Assembly: GCA_947179485.1 (NCBI GenBank)
Contig: OX359249.1
Coordinates: 3,224,001 to 3,288,000, forward strand
Reading direction: 5' to 3'
Length of the DNA stretch: 64,000 nt
Source: Allacma fusca
Taxonomy: Eukaryota; Arthropoda; Collembola; Symphypleona; Sminthuridae
Below the pieces are notes generated by a model. That model was not told the origin of the DNA. It saw nothing but the letters and a program-made list of their open reading frames with translations, and ran no database searches. Made by a program: the position numbers and the translations under genes. Position 1 is the first letter of the stretch. The number at the start of each line of letters is the position of its first letter. Shown here in pieces: positions 42,637-54,798 of this stretch.

Positions 42637-44523
42637 ATGAGATTCAAATTTATAGCAGCATCTTCATACTCCACCATTTTGCTAGTACTAGCTTTGGTAC
42701 AATGTGTAAAATGCCAAGATCCGCAGCCCCCAATCAGTCTTGATCATGCAGGTCATCCGGAATGGCACTTGTGAGTAGATGATAATTAACGAAAAATTGT
42801 TTCAATGCACAGCTAGCTTTCTAACTGTAGTGAAACTCGGGTGCATCGGGATTATGTGTAAATCGTATCGAGCATCTTTATTATATTATTTGTGTATTCA
42901 TATGAGTGTCTGATATCGCGCAGGGAAATTCATAAATATCACGGATCGCCCAGTGATAAAACAATACGCTCAGATTATTATTCTTGCAAACGCGACACTG
43001 TCATTCGTGAAATCTTTATGCAAAAGGAACAATTGGAAGTCAAAGCGTATGGGGTCCCAATCCACTGGTCCGGCTTCATCAGCGTAATGGCAAATGTATT
43101 TCCTCTTTCTGCAATAACAACACTTTTGGATGTTGGAATTTGGCCGGAAATTATACTACCCTTCTTATTTTCCTTGATTGGAATTATTATAGTTATCTTA
43201 AGCATAATCCCTCTGATAATAATTGGTGCAGTGGGATTTATTTTATTATTTAACATAAGATACTTGGGAGCAAAGAAAATTCGGATGGTGATTCGTTCCA
43301 TTTTGATAAAAACTGAAAAATTACGAAGGTGGAAGTATGAAATGACATTTCCTCGTCAACATTTGCGTAAATTCCAAGAGCGCGACCGTTACCAAATGCC
43401 ACAGGTCTTCCAGAATTCAGATTTTTCAAGTGACGATGAGCCTGAAGAGCTACGCCGATTGCCCATTCCGAGAAAGATCACAACCTTATGGACACCACAG
43501 GATATCGAGATTATTGGTTTCGATCCTGACAATCTTCCTGTAGAAACTATTTACGGGGATCTCTTAGGCCAGCCTGAAAATCTAGATCCAATGGTTTCAA
43601 GGTACTTAAAGAAAAAGAAATCCGCAACAGACTGGAGAGACGCACTTGGTCGGGGAAGCCTTGACTCTGATGAATGGGCAGAAGTTTTGAAGCAGCAAGT
43701 GGCTAGTAAGAAAAAAATCAGGATAGGAGGTTTATGGGGTCTTCTGAAATTAGGTAGGATTGAAGCTGATGAACCTGAACCTGTTAAAAAGAAGAAAGTC
43801 AAGAAGAAGAAAAAGAAGACAAAGAAGCATGTTAAACCCCCGCCATCCAAACCTAGTTCAAAGAAGGGTTCTGTCAAACGGAGAAGCCAAAAGTCAGTTT
43901 CGAATAAATCGAAACCGTCAGCAAAACCCCCACCAAAGAAACAGCCAGAGAAGCGTCCTCCGAAGAAAAAGAAGGTATCTAAACGTCCGCGATCTAAAAA
44001 ATCACATTCTTCAAAGTCAAAAAAGAAATCTAAATCTCCACAATCTAAAAAAGTACCTTCTCCAAAGTCAAAAACGGTATCTAAACCTCCACCAGCTAAA
44101 AAATCACCCCCTCCTAAGCCAAAACAGGAAGCTAATTCTTCAGTTTCAACAAGGCGACGGTCTGCTATAATTCAAAAATTACCTCCTCAAAAACCGAAGC
44201 TTGAACCGAAACCATTACCAAAAAAACCTACCCAAACTCCTACTCAAACTCCTACCCAAACTCCTACCAAAACTCCTTCAAAGCCAAAGGACAATATTTC
44301 ATTAAGTCAGGCCCCATTACCTAAGGTCTCAACACCACCTAGTTCCAAACCTCAGGTTCCGCCTGATTCCACAGAACAACCTCCAGAGCCGCCTCGCAAG
44401 CCTGACAAGGCTAGACCTAAGAAAGTAGCAGGGAAACTAAAACCAGTACAAAAAACCTGGTTTAATGTTCCAAAAGTAAGAAAGACTAAAAGCGGAAGCT
44501 CCTTACGAAAGCGTTGGCAATAA
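42637..44523 (+). CDS. unrecognised membrane protein with signal peptide and very basic Lys/Pro/Ser tail, 2 exons, 577 aa
   Basis: I do not recognise this family. Exons 42637-42770 and 42924-44523 join through a GTGAGT donor and a CGCAG acceptor (153-bp intron, phase 2) to give 577 aa. The N-terminus is a good signal peptide (about 1-26, cut before QDPQPP); a Met 19 codons upstream is in frame but would bury it. Residues 27-119 are a lumenal or extracellular part with a single YYSCKRD cysteine. Residues about 120-155 are almost all hydrophobic: one long membrane span or a hairpin with a central Pro. A charged region follows (156-330), then a tail from about 331 to the end dominated by Lys, Pro, Ser and Thr. 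The tail holds three 17-residue repeats (nt 43993-44145) and a TQTP run (44230-44275). AATAAA is 33 bp past the stop. If there is one span the tail is cytoplasmic; if a hairpin, it is lumenal. Without splicing, a Met at 42892 could open the frame but would lose the signal peptide. Confidence 0.8.
43993..44145 (+). repeat. three in-frame 51-bp (17-aa) repeats in the basic tail
   Basis: Units start at 43993, 44044 and 44095, each opening with a Lys-rich SKK or AKK codon run followed by SPKSK-like residues; the third unit is more diverged. The period of exactly 51 bp keeps the frame, so the tail has grown by tandem duplication. A second, shorter array of TQTP codons follows at about 44230-44275. 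Confidence 0.8.
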
Positions 44524-44555
44524 AAACGTTTAAATCCCACGCCCAGTTAATTTGT

Positions 44556-44561
44556 AATAAA
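44556..44561 (+). terminator. polyadenylation signal AATAAA of the basic-tail gene
   Basis: AATAAA 33 bp after the TAA stop of the basic-tail protein, implying a very short 3' UTR. Confidence 0.55.
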
Positions 44562-45334
44562 ATAGTGGTAACATTTTAAGCTGTCCTTATTTCAGTATTC
44601 GTTCACACTACCATTGTATTTTGAATATATGACTAATATATATAATTCAATATATACATCTGATTGCACCAGGTTGCTGTAGAATACATATGCTGTAGTT
44701 TTATTTTCCACAAAACTTGATTTTTTAAATTCAATTTCACTATGTCTACACCGTTTTCTGTAGTTCTCTGAAATGCCTTCTAAAATTGTGCCAATTACTT
44801 TTGTCCCTTCAAAATTTTAGATTTTGTAATGATGAAACCCTTCCATTTCTTATTAACAATGCCTTTAAATGTATATACCAATACGAACAAATGATTAGCC
44901 TACACTACATCCTACCCTACAAGTTGGAGTTTGAATTTGCCTACCGACCTCTCTATTTCTGATCGATGTTGACCCTACTCCTACTCTGATAGCCTACAAA
45001 TAGGCAATTATGCTGCCTATACCTACTCCTTTATATGACCAATTTTTCCCATCCCACAATTAGGTAACCCTTGCCCTGCCTTTTCAATGAACAAAAACGG
45101 CTTGAAATATTTGTTGGGGACAATTATTTTTTCTGTCCAGATTATCTTCATATGTTTCTAGGAAAGTTTTTACTAGCGGTTTTCATTTTTTACAAAAAAT
45201 GATGTGGAATAATTCCAGTATCTAAAAGAATCCAAAACTTTCGCGTTATGAATCTGAATTTTGCGAAAGGATGTAGCTTTGGTACTATTGGTACTGCAAT
45301 AATAATTGGCAAAATAAATCTGTGTTACTTCATT

Positions 45335-46182
45335 TAAAGGCGTGGCCCGCGGGTAAAAATTCGGGTCGGGCCTCGGCCCGACCCGCCCGTGCGGGTTATG
45401 GGCGGGTTCGGGTTTAATGCTTTGTCGTGTTGCAAGTTGCGGATCGGGTTGGGTTTTTATCGTATTTCATTGGGGCAGGTCGGGTTGAAATTTATGCACA
45501 TAGTGCGGGCTGCGGGCGGGTTCGGGCAGGATTTAAATATGCGTTGGGCCCGCAAGCAGCCCGCAAAACGTTTAAATTTCAATCACCGACGCTTAGGATT
45601 TTTTCAGGAGAATTATATGGCTTGCGACTATTTGTGATTGATCATGTTTGTGCCTTCAGTGTTGGTTGTTACTATTCCTGTTTCATCGTGTTTCTCGCTT
45701 ATCATTGTGTGACTGTGACTTGTAACGTTTTGAAGTTGCTGCTCTGAAATCAAAAGCATGTAAAATTTTTTAGAGCAGTATTCTTACCATTAGTTAACGT
45801 TTCCTGCAAAGGGATTTTCAAACGTAAATTAAAAATTGAACCAGCTACAGATATTAAAAAATTTGTAAAACTTAAATAATATTTATTCTTCGGTTTCTAC
45901 GGTTTATACTTTTGTTTTAGATATTGTGATGGGAAGCGAATCTGACAGCGTTTTACTAAGTGCTTAAACAATTGCGGGCCCCGTGGGGACCCGCAAGCTG
46001 GGGCGGGGCTGTGTCCCCTGAAACCCAGCGGGCTGCGGTCTGGCGCGGGCCTAAAAAAATACTGTCGGGTCGGGGCGGGTCGACGTTTCAGAGGTTGACT
46101 TTCGGGTCGGGCGTGTTCGGGTTACGTATTTGTGGGTAAGACTCGGGTTGGGTTGGGAAATCTCCTGCGGGCCACGCCTTTA
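45335..46182. mobile_element. GC-rich non-autonomous hAT-type transposon, 848 bp, 8-bp target duplication
   Basis: Terminal inverted repeats TAAAGGCGTGGCCCGC fit the hAT end rule (YARNG). Exact 8-bp flanking repeats ACTTCATT lie at 45327-45334 and 46183-46190. The subterminal 100-200 bp on each side are packed with CGGGTCGGG/CCCGACCCG motifs, far richer in GC than the surroundings, while the centre is AT-rich. No transposase is encoded; frames such as 45389-45637 are by-products of the repeats. Confidence 0.93.
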
Positions 46183-46190
46183 ACTTCATT

Positions 46191-47650
46191 CTCAAGTTGA
46201 GAATCTCAACCCAACCTGACCATAAAAAATAAATTTTGTACTATAAAATGTACTCAACGGAGCGGTTAGAGGTGAAAAATATGTCCAATCTTCACAGGCT
46301 GTCATTACCAATGTCTACATATACTTACACTTTTCACTACAAGCAAAATGCGCTAAAAGCACTCAGTACAACTACTCTATCTCGCGTTTAGTAAAACTGC
46401 GTGTATGTGATTTGGCTTAAAATCGTAAATACATTTAAAGTCATTTATACTATTTAGTTTTCAATTGAAAATGGAAGACGCATTCAGTCAATTTGCTTCT
46501 CCACGGACGTTACTTACAAAACTATATGGGTACTTCGCATGTAAACTTTTTTCTGCCGTATCTCCTAAACTGCAGTCGTGTGGGATAAAATACTATCACA
46601 TCCGTAGTCCTACAAATTTTATTTTTCATTTTTTTCTATTTCCTACTTCGGAAAAATACGCAGTTTATAAAATGGCTAGCCTAGTTACCCTCTATAGGGG
46701 TTAATTTTTCAGCATGCCTACACCCTTACATAGTTATAAGGCCCACTTGTAGAGGTAGACTAGGCGCTCACCAGTACTGGTTACATTATAAAGGTAAAAA
46801 ACGCAGGGGTACCCCAAGCCATGACATATTTTTCACAATATGGTAACATGGCAAGGATTCAAATGACCCCCGCCTCCCAACACTATAAAACATCTTCTTA
46901 CAAAGGGCTCCGTGTGTTTGTTCCTACCACTGCATTATGATCGATTCTTTAAATAATAATAAGCGAGAGTAATCTAAGCAAACAAACCTTAAAATAAAGA
47001 ATAATCCAGGAAGTAAGTACCTAAAAACATTTCCACCTGGTACATAATCTTTCCTTTTCTCAAACTAAAATCTTGCTCAACCTAATGACTGGTTATATAA
47101 CCGGTCAAATTGTCACGCAATGTATTATTGCCTAAGTTGAGTACATTGATAGTTTGACAGTCCGTAAAAACCGGCAGGTCCCAGAGAAACCATTATATCC
47201 AAAGCCAAAATATATATATAAAAAATCCTTCGATAAGTAATTATTACGGAAACATTCACTACACAGCCCTCCGTCATACCGATATATTCCTTGACCCTTC
47301 GTCATGCTTTATGATTGGGGTTTGGGATCAGGACTACTAGGGGTCAAGAGTGGTCCCTATGCATGGGGCCTGGAGCATGCAGTTCTAATGAAATATTAGC
47401 CTTCCGTCATGGCAAAAGTTTCCTCTGTCGAGATTTTCCCTCCTACGTGATAATCTGGGTGTTTAGCTATAGTTAAGCCGCCATTGTTTTCGTGGTAAAA
47501 AAAAAAAGACAAAGCTTGAGCCTCAAAGTTAGAGCGTCTGTTTTGGGGTGTTGGTACACCATACCGGACTTAGAGACTCAAGGACTGACGCACACTGGAT
47601 ATTATGGGACGGAGAGTCAGAGTGAGGGGAATGTCAGTTGAATAATGCAG
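46191..47650. other. intergenic region between the GC-rich hAT element and Lis1
   Basis: No gene seen. The frame at 46465-46704 has no support from composition, splice context or motifs. Confidence 0.5.
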
Positions 47651-47674
47651 TGACTATGCCTAGCCTGCTGACTG

Positions 47675-47682
47675 TATATAAG
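47675..47682 (+). promoter_or_regulatory. candidate TATA box upstream of Lis1
   Basis: TATATAAG in a locally GC-richer stretch (about 47.56-47.86 kb), 450 bp before the Lis1 ATG. A possible untranslated exon could end at a GTAAATATT donor near 47870 and rejoin after the TTATTCCAG acceptor near 48035. Both the link to Lis1 and the intron are inference. Confidence 0.35.
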
Positions 47683-48127
47683 GAGCTGAGACGAGAGGAG
47701 AGGAGTGCTGGCTATAGGAGCTGTGTATGTGCGTGTGTGTGATGAGGCATCAGGCTATGAATTCACATTTGACGACAGAGCAAGAGGTTTGCGCTATGCT
47801 TGTATGTACAGCCCTGGGCCTTGGGTACATGCGAAAAAGAAGTGAGAGAACCCGTCCATTCAAATGCATGGTAAATATTTCGAAGGCTGTCCCTTTTTCT
47901 TTTAATTTTTCCCTTATGAGCTCACGGATTGCGATGCGATCGCACCGAAACCTTTCAGTATAGCCCATAGCGTATCAACATTTTTCCAACTTGATATTTC
48001 AAAGTCGAAAAAATCCAACTATTTCAATTATTCCAGCCCATTTTTCTATACTCAATTATAGTTTAAGAGTTATAAGAGTGGAATTGTGTAGTTTTGCGGA
48101 TTAACCCTTCGTCGTCGTCGAACAAGG

Positions 48128-51100
48128 ATGGTCCTCACCCAGAGACAGAAGGAAGAATTGTAAGTCCCTTTATTTTTTCATCCCATGTAGTCCTGATCCC
48201 ACGTTAATTATTCTTTTCTAATTCTTCATGTCAGCCAAGGTCAGTGTCTTGGATTAAAGTCCTCACAGTTAATCCTAGGCTTCGCCCTAACTTTCTCAGG
48301 GTCATTGAGGTCGTATACCACGCAGTTTTTATTCCCAGTCAGTTTGTCCGACTGCTCTCTTTTTTTTTTATAATAACTAACAAATTATTATTATTATTAT
48401 TATATTACAATGTAATCTAGTTATTCTTTCTGAAATGACACCAGTCTGGAAGGCTAGGTTCTTTGACAGTTGACCCCATCAATCCAATGAACATTGTATT
48501 AGCAAGATTTTGGGGACCCGGCTCGAAGGTTAAGGTTGTCTCTCGAAATCCCACACGACGTGTTTCGAAGACGGAAGAAGATTTATGTAACTTCCATTGT
48601 TCCATGTTGATTTTACTGTCCCTTTTTCTGGGAAGAATCTTCGTTTATCACAATGAATGCGATGGATGAGAGAGTTAGTTGTTTAGTAGTTTAAGTTGAA
48701 GACGCAGGTGATGACCTAGTATTCATGTTGTATTTTATTTGTGACCTCAAAAAATTACTAGATAAAAATGTTAGAGGTATTTTCTTATGTATAGTTCAAA
48801 GGTATTGAAGGAATTTTTAGGAGGTACAGTGATCGGAAGAATTTTCGAATGTTTTGGAATTTAAATTTTTCTAATGAAATACTAGCTTGAATCAATTACG
48901 TGTACTTAATTGGTAATGCTAATTATTATTTTTGAATCGAGCGAAATGTTTAAAATGTAGTCTAACGTGCTATTTAAATGCTTTAGAGCTAAATAATAAG
49001 TTCTTCACGAACTTGGGACACGGTCAGGCGATAAAGGAATGAGTTTTTTTTGTGAGGATCATGAATGTCTGAGAGGGTTAATTTATTTTTAATATTTGTG
49101 GGTGATCTTTTATTGCAGGAATCGGGCGGTTGCAGACTACCTGCTATCCAATGAATATTTTGGTGCTCTTGAAGTTTTCAAGAGGGAATCCAACATTCCA
49201 CCAGGAGACATCGAAAACAGATATAACGGTTTGCTAGAAAAGAAATGGACCTCCGTCATAAGACTTCAAAAAAAGGTGAACTACTGAGTACACACAGCCT
49301 CACCTTCAGTAGTGAGCTTGAGCAACGTGTTGTTGGAAATATGGAGGCATTTTGAAAATAAAATCTGTTTGCACTTTCACTAAAATTGCTTCGATATTTC
49401 TATTGCGTTTGAGAGGAGAATTTGAAATTTTTATGAATGGATATGGATGTTTATCAATGTTTATACAAGTGAAGCTATATATGTGTTAGTGTACAATAGA
49501 CGCTAGTGGTTTGATATTGTATCGATGATACATACGTATTATTATTAGTGGCTCCAGTGTTCAATTGTTGCTGAAATGCAGATCTGCAAGTATGGGAAAA
49601 TGACTTAATATCATACTTGAAGAGTTGGAAGTTATATTAGATGGTTTGAAATTGAATTATTAAAGTGTTTGGAGGTTGATGGTATTTAAAAATGGGAGAA
49701 GCTAGCAAAAGCAGGATCATTTTAAAATTCTCACCGCTTACAAGAAGAGCAGTCAATTACGTCGGATTGGGATCGTTAATAGTAACTCAATTATCTCATA
49801 GCTCGTAGATTCTACTGTAATTGTGTTATTGATTTAATCTCTAGGTAATGGAGTTAGAGCTAAAATTGGCTGAAGCAGAAAAAGAAATACACTCTGGAGC
49901 TCCTAACAGAGAACGGCGGTCACCTACAGACTGGATTCCAAGGCCACCGGAAAAGTTTATTCTTCGGGGTCATAGAGCACCTCTTATTCGAGTGGCCTTC
50001 CATCCTGTGTACACAATCGTAGCAACTTCTTCAGAAGATGCTACTATTCGTATTTGGGATGTAGAAACCGGTGATTTGGAACGAACATTAAAAGGACACA
50101 CGGATTCTGTACAAGATGTCACTTTTGATCATACAGGAAAAATCCTTGGTATGTGTAAAATGAACGTACAAGATATTACGGTTAACAATAATAATTAACA
50201 TTTTATGATATTGCAATCTTTTTATTTCAGCCTCTTGCAGTGCTGATATGTCAATTAAACTGTGGGACATGTCCGGTTATGAATGCCTGAAAACACTTCG
50301 CGGACATGATCATAATGTCTCTAGCGTAGCATTTCTTCCATCTGGCGACTATTTAGTTTCATCTTCAAGGGACAGAACGATCAAACTATGGGAGGTTTCT
50401 ACAGGTTACTGTGTCAGAACGTTTCAAGGACATCGGGAATGGATTCGAATGGTCCGTCCAAATCCAGATGGATCTCTTTTAGCTTCTTGCTCTAATGATC
50501 AAACAGTGAGAATATGGGCCACTAATACTAAGGAGTGCAAGGTAACTGTACTGTTTCTAGCAATTAAAAAGTAAGTATAAATACTGTTCATTGCGATGGT
50601 CTCAAAGAAGTTCATACGCTTGTGAAAGAATAACACTGAGGCCAGCTTTTCCATGGGTTTTTGAAATTAACAGGAATATGTTAGAAGGAGTACATGTTTA
50701 TTTCAAACTACAAGTAGTTTGCGCTACTAAATTTTTAACTGTATTAATTAATTTCAGGCGGAACTCCGAGATCACGAACACGTTGTAGAATGCATTGCAT
50801 GGGCCCCTGAATCATCAGCGGAGCATATTTGTGAAGGATCTGAACAGAAGAAATCCACTGGCCCTTTCCTTGCGTCTGGAAGTCGAGACAAGGTATGTAT
50901 TTTCTTGGCAGATTAATATGTTGAACTACTTAATGGGTTCTGAATACTGATCGTCTTCCATTTTTAATCCACAGACCATCCGTATATGGGACATAGGAAC
51001 TAATACATGTATTTTAGTATTGATCGGTCACGATAATTGGGTTCGTGGTTTGGTATTTCATCCCGGTGGTAAATACCTGTTGTCTGCAAGTGATGACAAA

Positions 51101-51382
51101 ACAGTACGCATCTGGGAGCTGGCGAATAAACGCTGTCTCAAAGTTTTAGAAGCCCATTCCCATTTTTGCACCTCAATCGGTATGGTCTTATTTTTAATAC
51201 CTTTCTGAGTAAATTTTGAAAGGTTAACTTGTCCATCAATAAAACATACAATAAAATGATTACAATGTACGTAAAACATATAATTATATTTATTAACATT
51301 AATTTCAGACTTTCATCGAAATCACCCTTACGTTGTTACCGGAAGTGTGGATCAAAACATCAAGGTGTGGGAATGTCGTTAA
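48128..51382 (+). CDS. Lis-1: Lis1 / PAFAH1B1, dynein regulator with LisH and seven WD40 repeats
   Basis: Complete seven-exon gene: 48128-48159, 49119-49275, 49845-50148, 50231-50541, 50758-50892, 50975-51179 and 51309-51382 (stop TAA). All junctions are GT-AG, and the phases add up to 405 aa, close to the usual 410. Lis1 binds the dynein motor domain with NudE/Ndel1 and controls nuclear positioning, mitosis and organelle transport; it is also the non-catalytic subunit of platelet-activating factor acetylhydrolase 1b. Visible: N-terminal LisH (about residues 7-39, dimerisation), the signature [13 protein letters not shown], a short coiled coil (about 55-80), the linker WIPRPPEKF, then seven WD40 units from about residue 100. 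Their GH-type starts include [47 protein letters not shown] and AHSHFCTS, ending in KVWECR. Exon 1 codes for only 10 full codons ([10 protein letters not shown]). The start is chosen by alignment to that conserved N-terminus and an AAGGATGG context. Confidence 0.97.
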
Positions 51383-52563
51383 TATGAAACTTTAAGGTAA
51401 AAGTTAAATTAATTAAATTAGCGTGAGCAGAGAGACATGTTTTAACAATTTTTTGCTAAACTCAAAAAAAGCCAGGAATCAGTTAGAAATATTTGGTTTA
51501 GGTATTCTTAATTTGATACCGATTGTCAGGTAATTATTGTGGAATTTAATTACCGGTCCTTAAATTACACGTAGAACTTAGAGTACTGCTCTGATGATTT
51601 GTAATATTTAGGCAAGTGCTAATGTTAATAACCTTTGTGAACACAACGTGTATATCTATCTATACTTCTTACATACATATTATTACCAAACCCAAAAATA
51701 TTCAGTTATGCAGATAGTATTTTATCAAGTATTGTCTAGACAATCTTTACAATTTGCGTCAATCGCAGGCATTACTCCACTGTCCCTGTTTTTTAGCTGT
51801 ATCTAGTTATTGTAATTACCAGTAATAACATGAAAATAAGTGTCAGTTTTTCATCCGCAAAACATACGGTGACCGCAATGTAGTTTTGAGTTAATATTGT
51901 TGATTCCGGATTTTGATGCGTTTTCTTTTGCTCTTTTTTTGAAAATTCGTATTTTTTGAAAAGTATTTTGGTTTTCAAAACGGATGTGACAGCGAAGCAA
52001 ACTATATTGTCAAAGGTCACCACGTTACGTATATATACTTATAGTAATTTCGGGTGCATAGTGTAGTCAGTTTCCGAGTATGTGATGAAGTTCACATTTT
52101 GAAAATTCACAAGTTTAATCGCTATTTCATTCGAGGTAATAATGATTCATTGTCAGTAGAAATTCAGCATAATAATTACAATTTAATTTCACAAAGATAG
52201 GTAGGCAGAATCACTTTGTGTTCAATTATTATTATTACTTAAATTGAACATTGCCTTGTCCTTTTACTTACACAATTTGGTGTATTTGTTTCATAAGCTA
52301 CCGTATATTGATGTGCATGTGTCGATGTAATTACTCAAACCTATCAACGCCAAACATCTGCTAGGGTTTTGAGTAAAAAGCTCCCCCAAGGTTAGTTGTG
52401 TATATCTACCTATAAAAAAATTATCCGTTGTGTGCCCTGTATACATGTAAGAAAATGAGAAAAACTCGGAGTATTTTATATTTATCACTGACAGTTATTA
52501 TTTGTACTGCAGCTTCATGTCGTTTCTATTCAGCTATGATTTGAATACTGAAACGAGTCGTGA

Positions 52564-52569
52564 AATAAA
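52564..52569 (+). terminator. possible distal polyadenylation signal of Lis1
   Basis: First AATAAA I see after the Lis1 stop, about 1.2 kb downstream. A long 3' UTR is common for Lis1, but the assignment rests on position only. Confidence 0.3.
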
Positions 52570-54596
52570 TAGCTTGTGGTTTGCCGTAGTGCTATATGAT
52601 ACCATTATTAGTACAGACGCTATATTTACCATCTTTTACATATAGTTCGTAAAAATGCTAAATCCAGCACCAACTTCTTGATACATTTTAATTGTGGCTT
52701 CTCTTTTGGCTGTCTATATTACATATGAGGAATACACACTTCCACACTTATATAGGTATAATTGTACATTAAGTACATTAAAGATTAAAGCTGAGAATTT
52801 CAGGGATGAGTGAGCTAGAAAAACTTGTAAGTACCTATACTGGCTCCGCTTGGTTTTTTGTTTGAATGAAGGAATAAATTATAGGTATGGAGTTAGCCCA
52901 TCCACATCCACTTACATCCTATGTGTAGATATTTACGTTAATTCTAATTTCACAATAATTTCTCAAATATCAATATATATTGCTCTAATTAACTGGGAAG
53001 AGAAAAATGAGTACTAACGGCTGTTGGCAGTAGACTCTGGCTGAACTGCTGCCCATAATTATTAAATTAGATACAAACAAAGACGCACCTGTTTTGCATC
53101 GAGATAAAGCTACCCTATACAGAGATAGTATGGTGGTAAGTACACTTCTGTATGTATATATGTTTTTGATCCGTGAAAAATATTGTAGTATATAACTATG
53201 GTTAAAAATAAAACAAGTTATGTACACACACATGTAACCAACAAGTAACACCTCTTTCTGTACTTACGTTATTATTTTCTAATGTAAAAGTAACAACTAC
53301 ACATTATATGTTATTACTATTACTGTTATTACGTTATGGTTATTGTATTGCTATAATTGGAAGATTTGTTGCATTACAAGTAAAATGAAACTTGGACTAA
53401 TAGTGTTTTATTTTATATTACATCATATTTATGTGTAAATGTTTGAAATAGTTGCATTACTAGAAGAATACTATTGCTGGTGTGCTACTGTACAACTACA
53501 CAATATATTGTTATTATTATTAATATTATGGTGTAATGATCATTACATTTGAGTGTAGTTGCTATATATAATGAGAAACTATACTGAAGTATGCGAAAAC
53601 TTTTGTTGGTTATTTTAAGTTGACTATACAGAGTTGAAGTATTTTATCCAAGTTTTTGTGTAGTGGTTAGTCATTGTACCTTATATACAAAAAGAATTTT
53701 TAGTTTTATTTCCTGCAAATACATACGTTATTGCATATGATGTAATGTTACTACTGTTGTTCTGTTAATTTATCCATTACCTCTCGCTCATATTTATTGT
53801 AAAAACTTTCTAAATAATAATATGAAAATGTCCGACGCAGCGCGAAAACCCAGAACACAAATAACATCAACTACTTGGCTGATTTTTCTATTTTTTTCCA
53901 ACCCTTTTGTTATCTTCATTGTTATTCACGCTGTGTGTCCTTGTCCTCTCTGGGTCCTGTTGACTGACTCATGAACTTTTGATTTCTTTTCTGATTTCAA
54001 ATTACGAAATAGGTGCACTTTGTAACTTGTGTATGTATTCAATAGAACTTTCATTCTGTTTCCAGCTGTCTCAAAAAAACGCAAATAGGGACAAACTTCA
54101 CTGTGTTTGAAAATGGTTTCGTAAGTACTTTTTAGGTTAATCAATTCTCGGCACCCATGAAAATTTCCGTAAGTTTGGTACTTTGGAATTTAATGCTTTT
54201 TAGCATTTAATTTTCACTTAAGCTTTAAAAATTATTACGAATGTAAGTTTACACTAGTATAGTTTACTACTAGTTGCAACCTGCCACCATTATTTATTAT
54301 TCTTCAAAACCATACTTATATACATATGTACATAGGCTTTGAGTCTTTGGAGGGTAAGTTTCATATATGTTACCGGCACTCGTGCCTGAACTGCTGTATT
54401 TCCGTCGCCAATAAAGAATCCCTTCTCACTTGAACTAAAGTTGACCCCGTATCTTGACCTACGCTGCAAGGAAGTTTCAATTAATGTTATCCCTGTTCAA
54501 TGCACTCGCTCTTTACGAGCATCCCTGGATGGAAATGTGACTTCCAGTGTATGTAATCAGTGACTTACGGTAACTATGTATATGAGCTCGCAGAAT

Positions 54597-54798
54597 TATA
54601 TGAGACCAACCTCGCTCCTTTTAGAGGTGCTATTATGAAAAGAGTTCACCATGTTGGTACATTCAAATATTGTCAAATATTTATCTTATGTGTGTACTAC
54701 TCCTGAGTTCTGTCTGTTTTAGCCGGAGCAAGCATTAGTATTTACGCATAAGTCGATTGCCGTGCGGGCAAGAGTCAGCAAGTTTGTCAATTTGAGAT
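54597..54798 (+). repeat. dispersed repeat, copy 1 (partner at 61236-61423)
   Basis: About 200 bp similar in the same orientation to 61236-61423. Shared blocks include GTGCTATTATGAAAAGAGTT, TTATCTTATGTGTGTACTAC and GTCAGCAAGTTTGTCAA. The order is kept with small gaps. Class unknown. Confidence 0.75.

Noticed and set aside
43551..44170. Frames overlapping the basic-tail gene in other frames
   Set aside because: Low-complexity shadows of the Lys/Pro codons; the main frame spans the whole region with a signal peptide and splice sites.
45389..45747. Two frames inside the GC-rich hAT element
   Set aside because: They start in terminal repeats and show no transposase motif.
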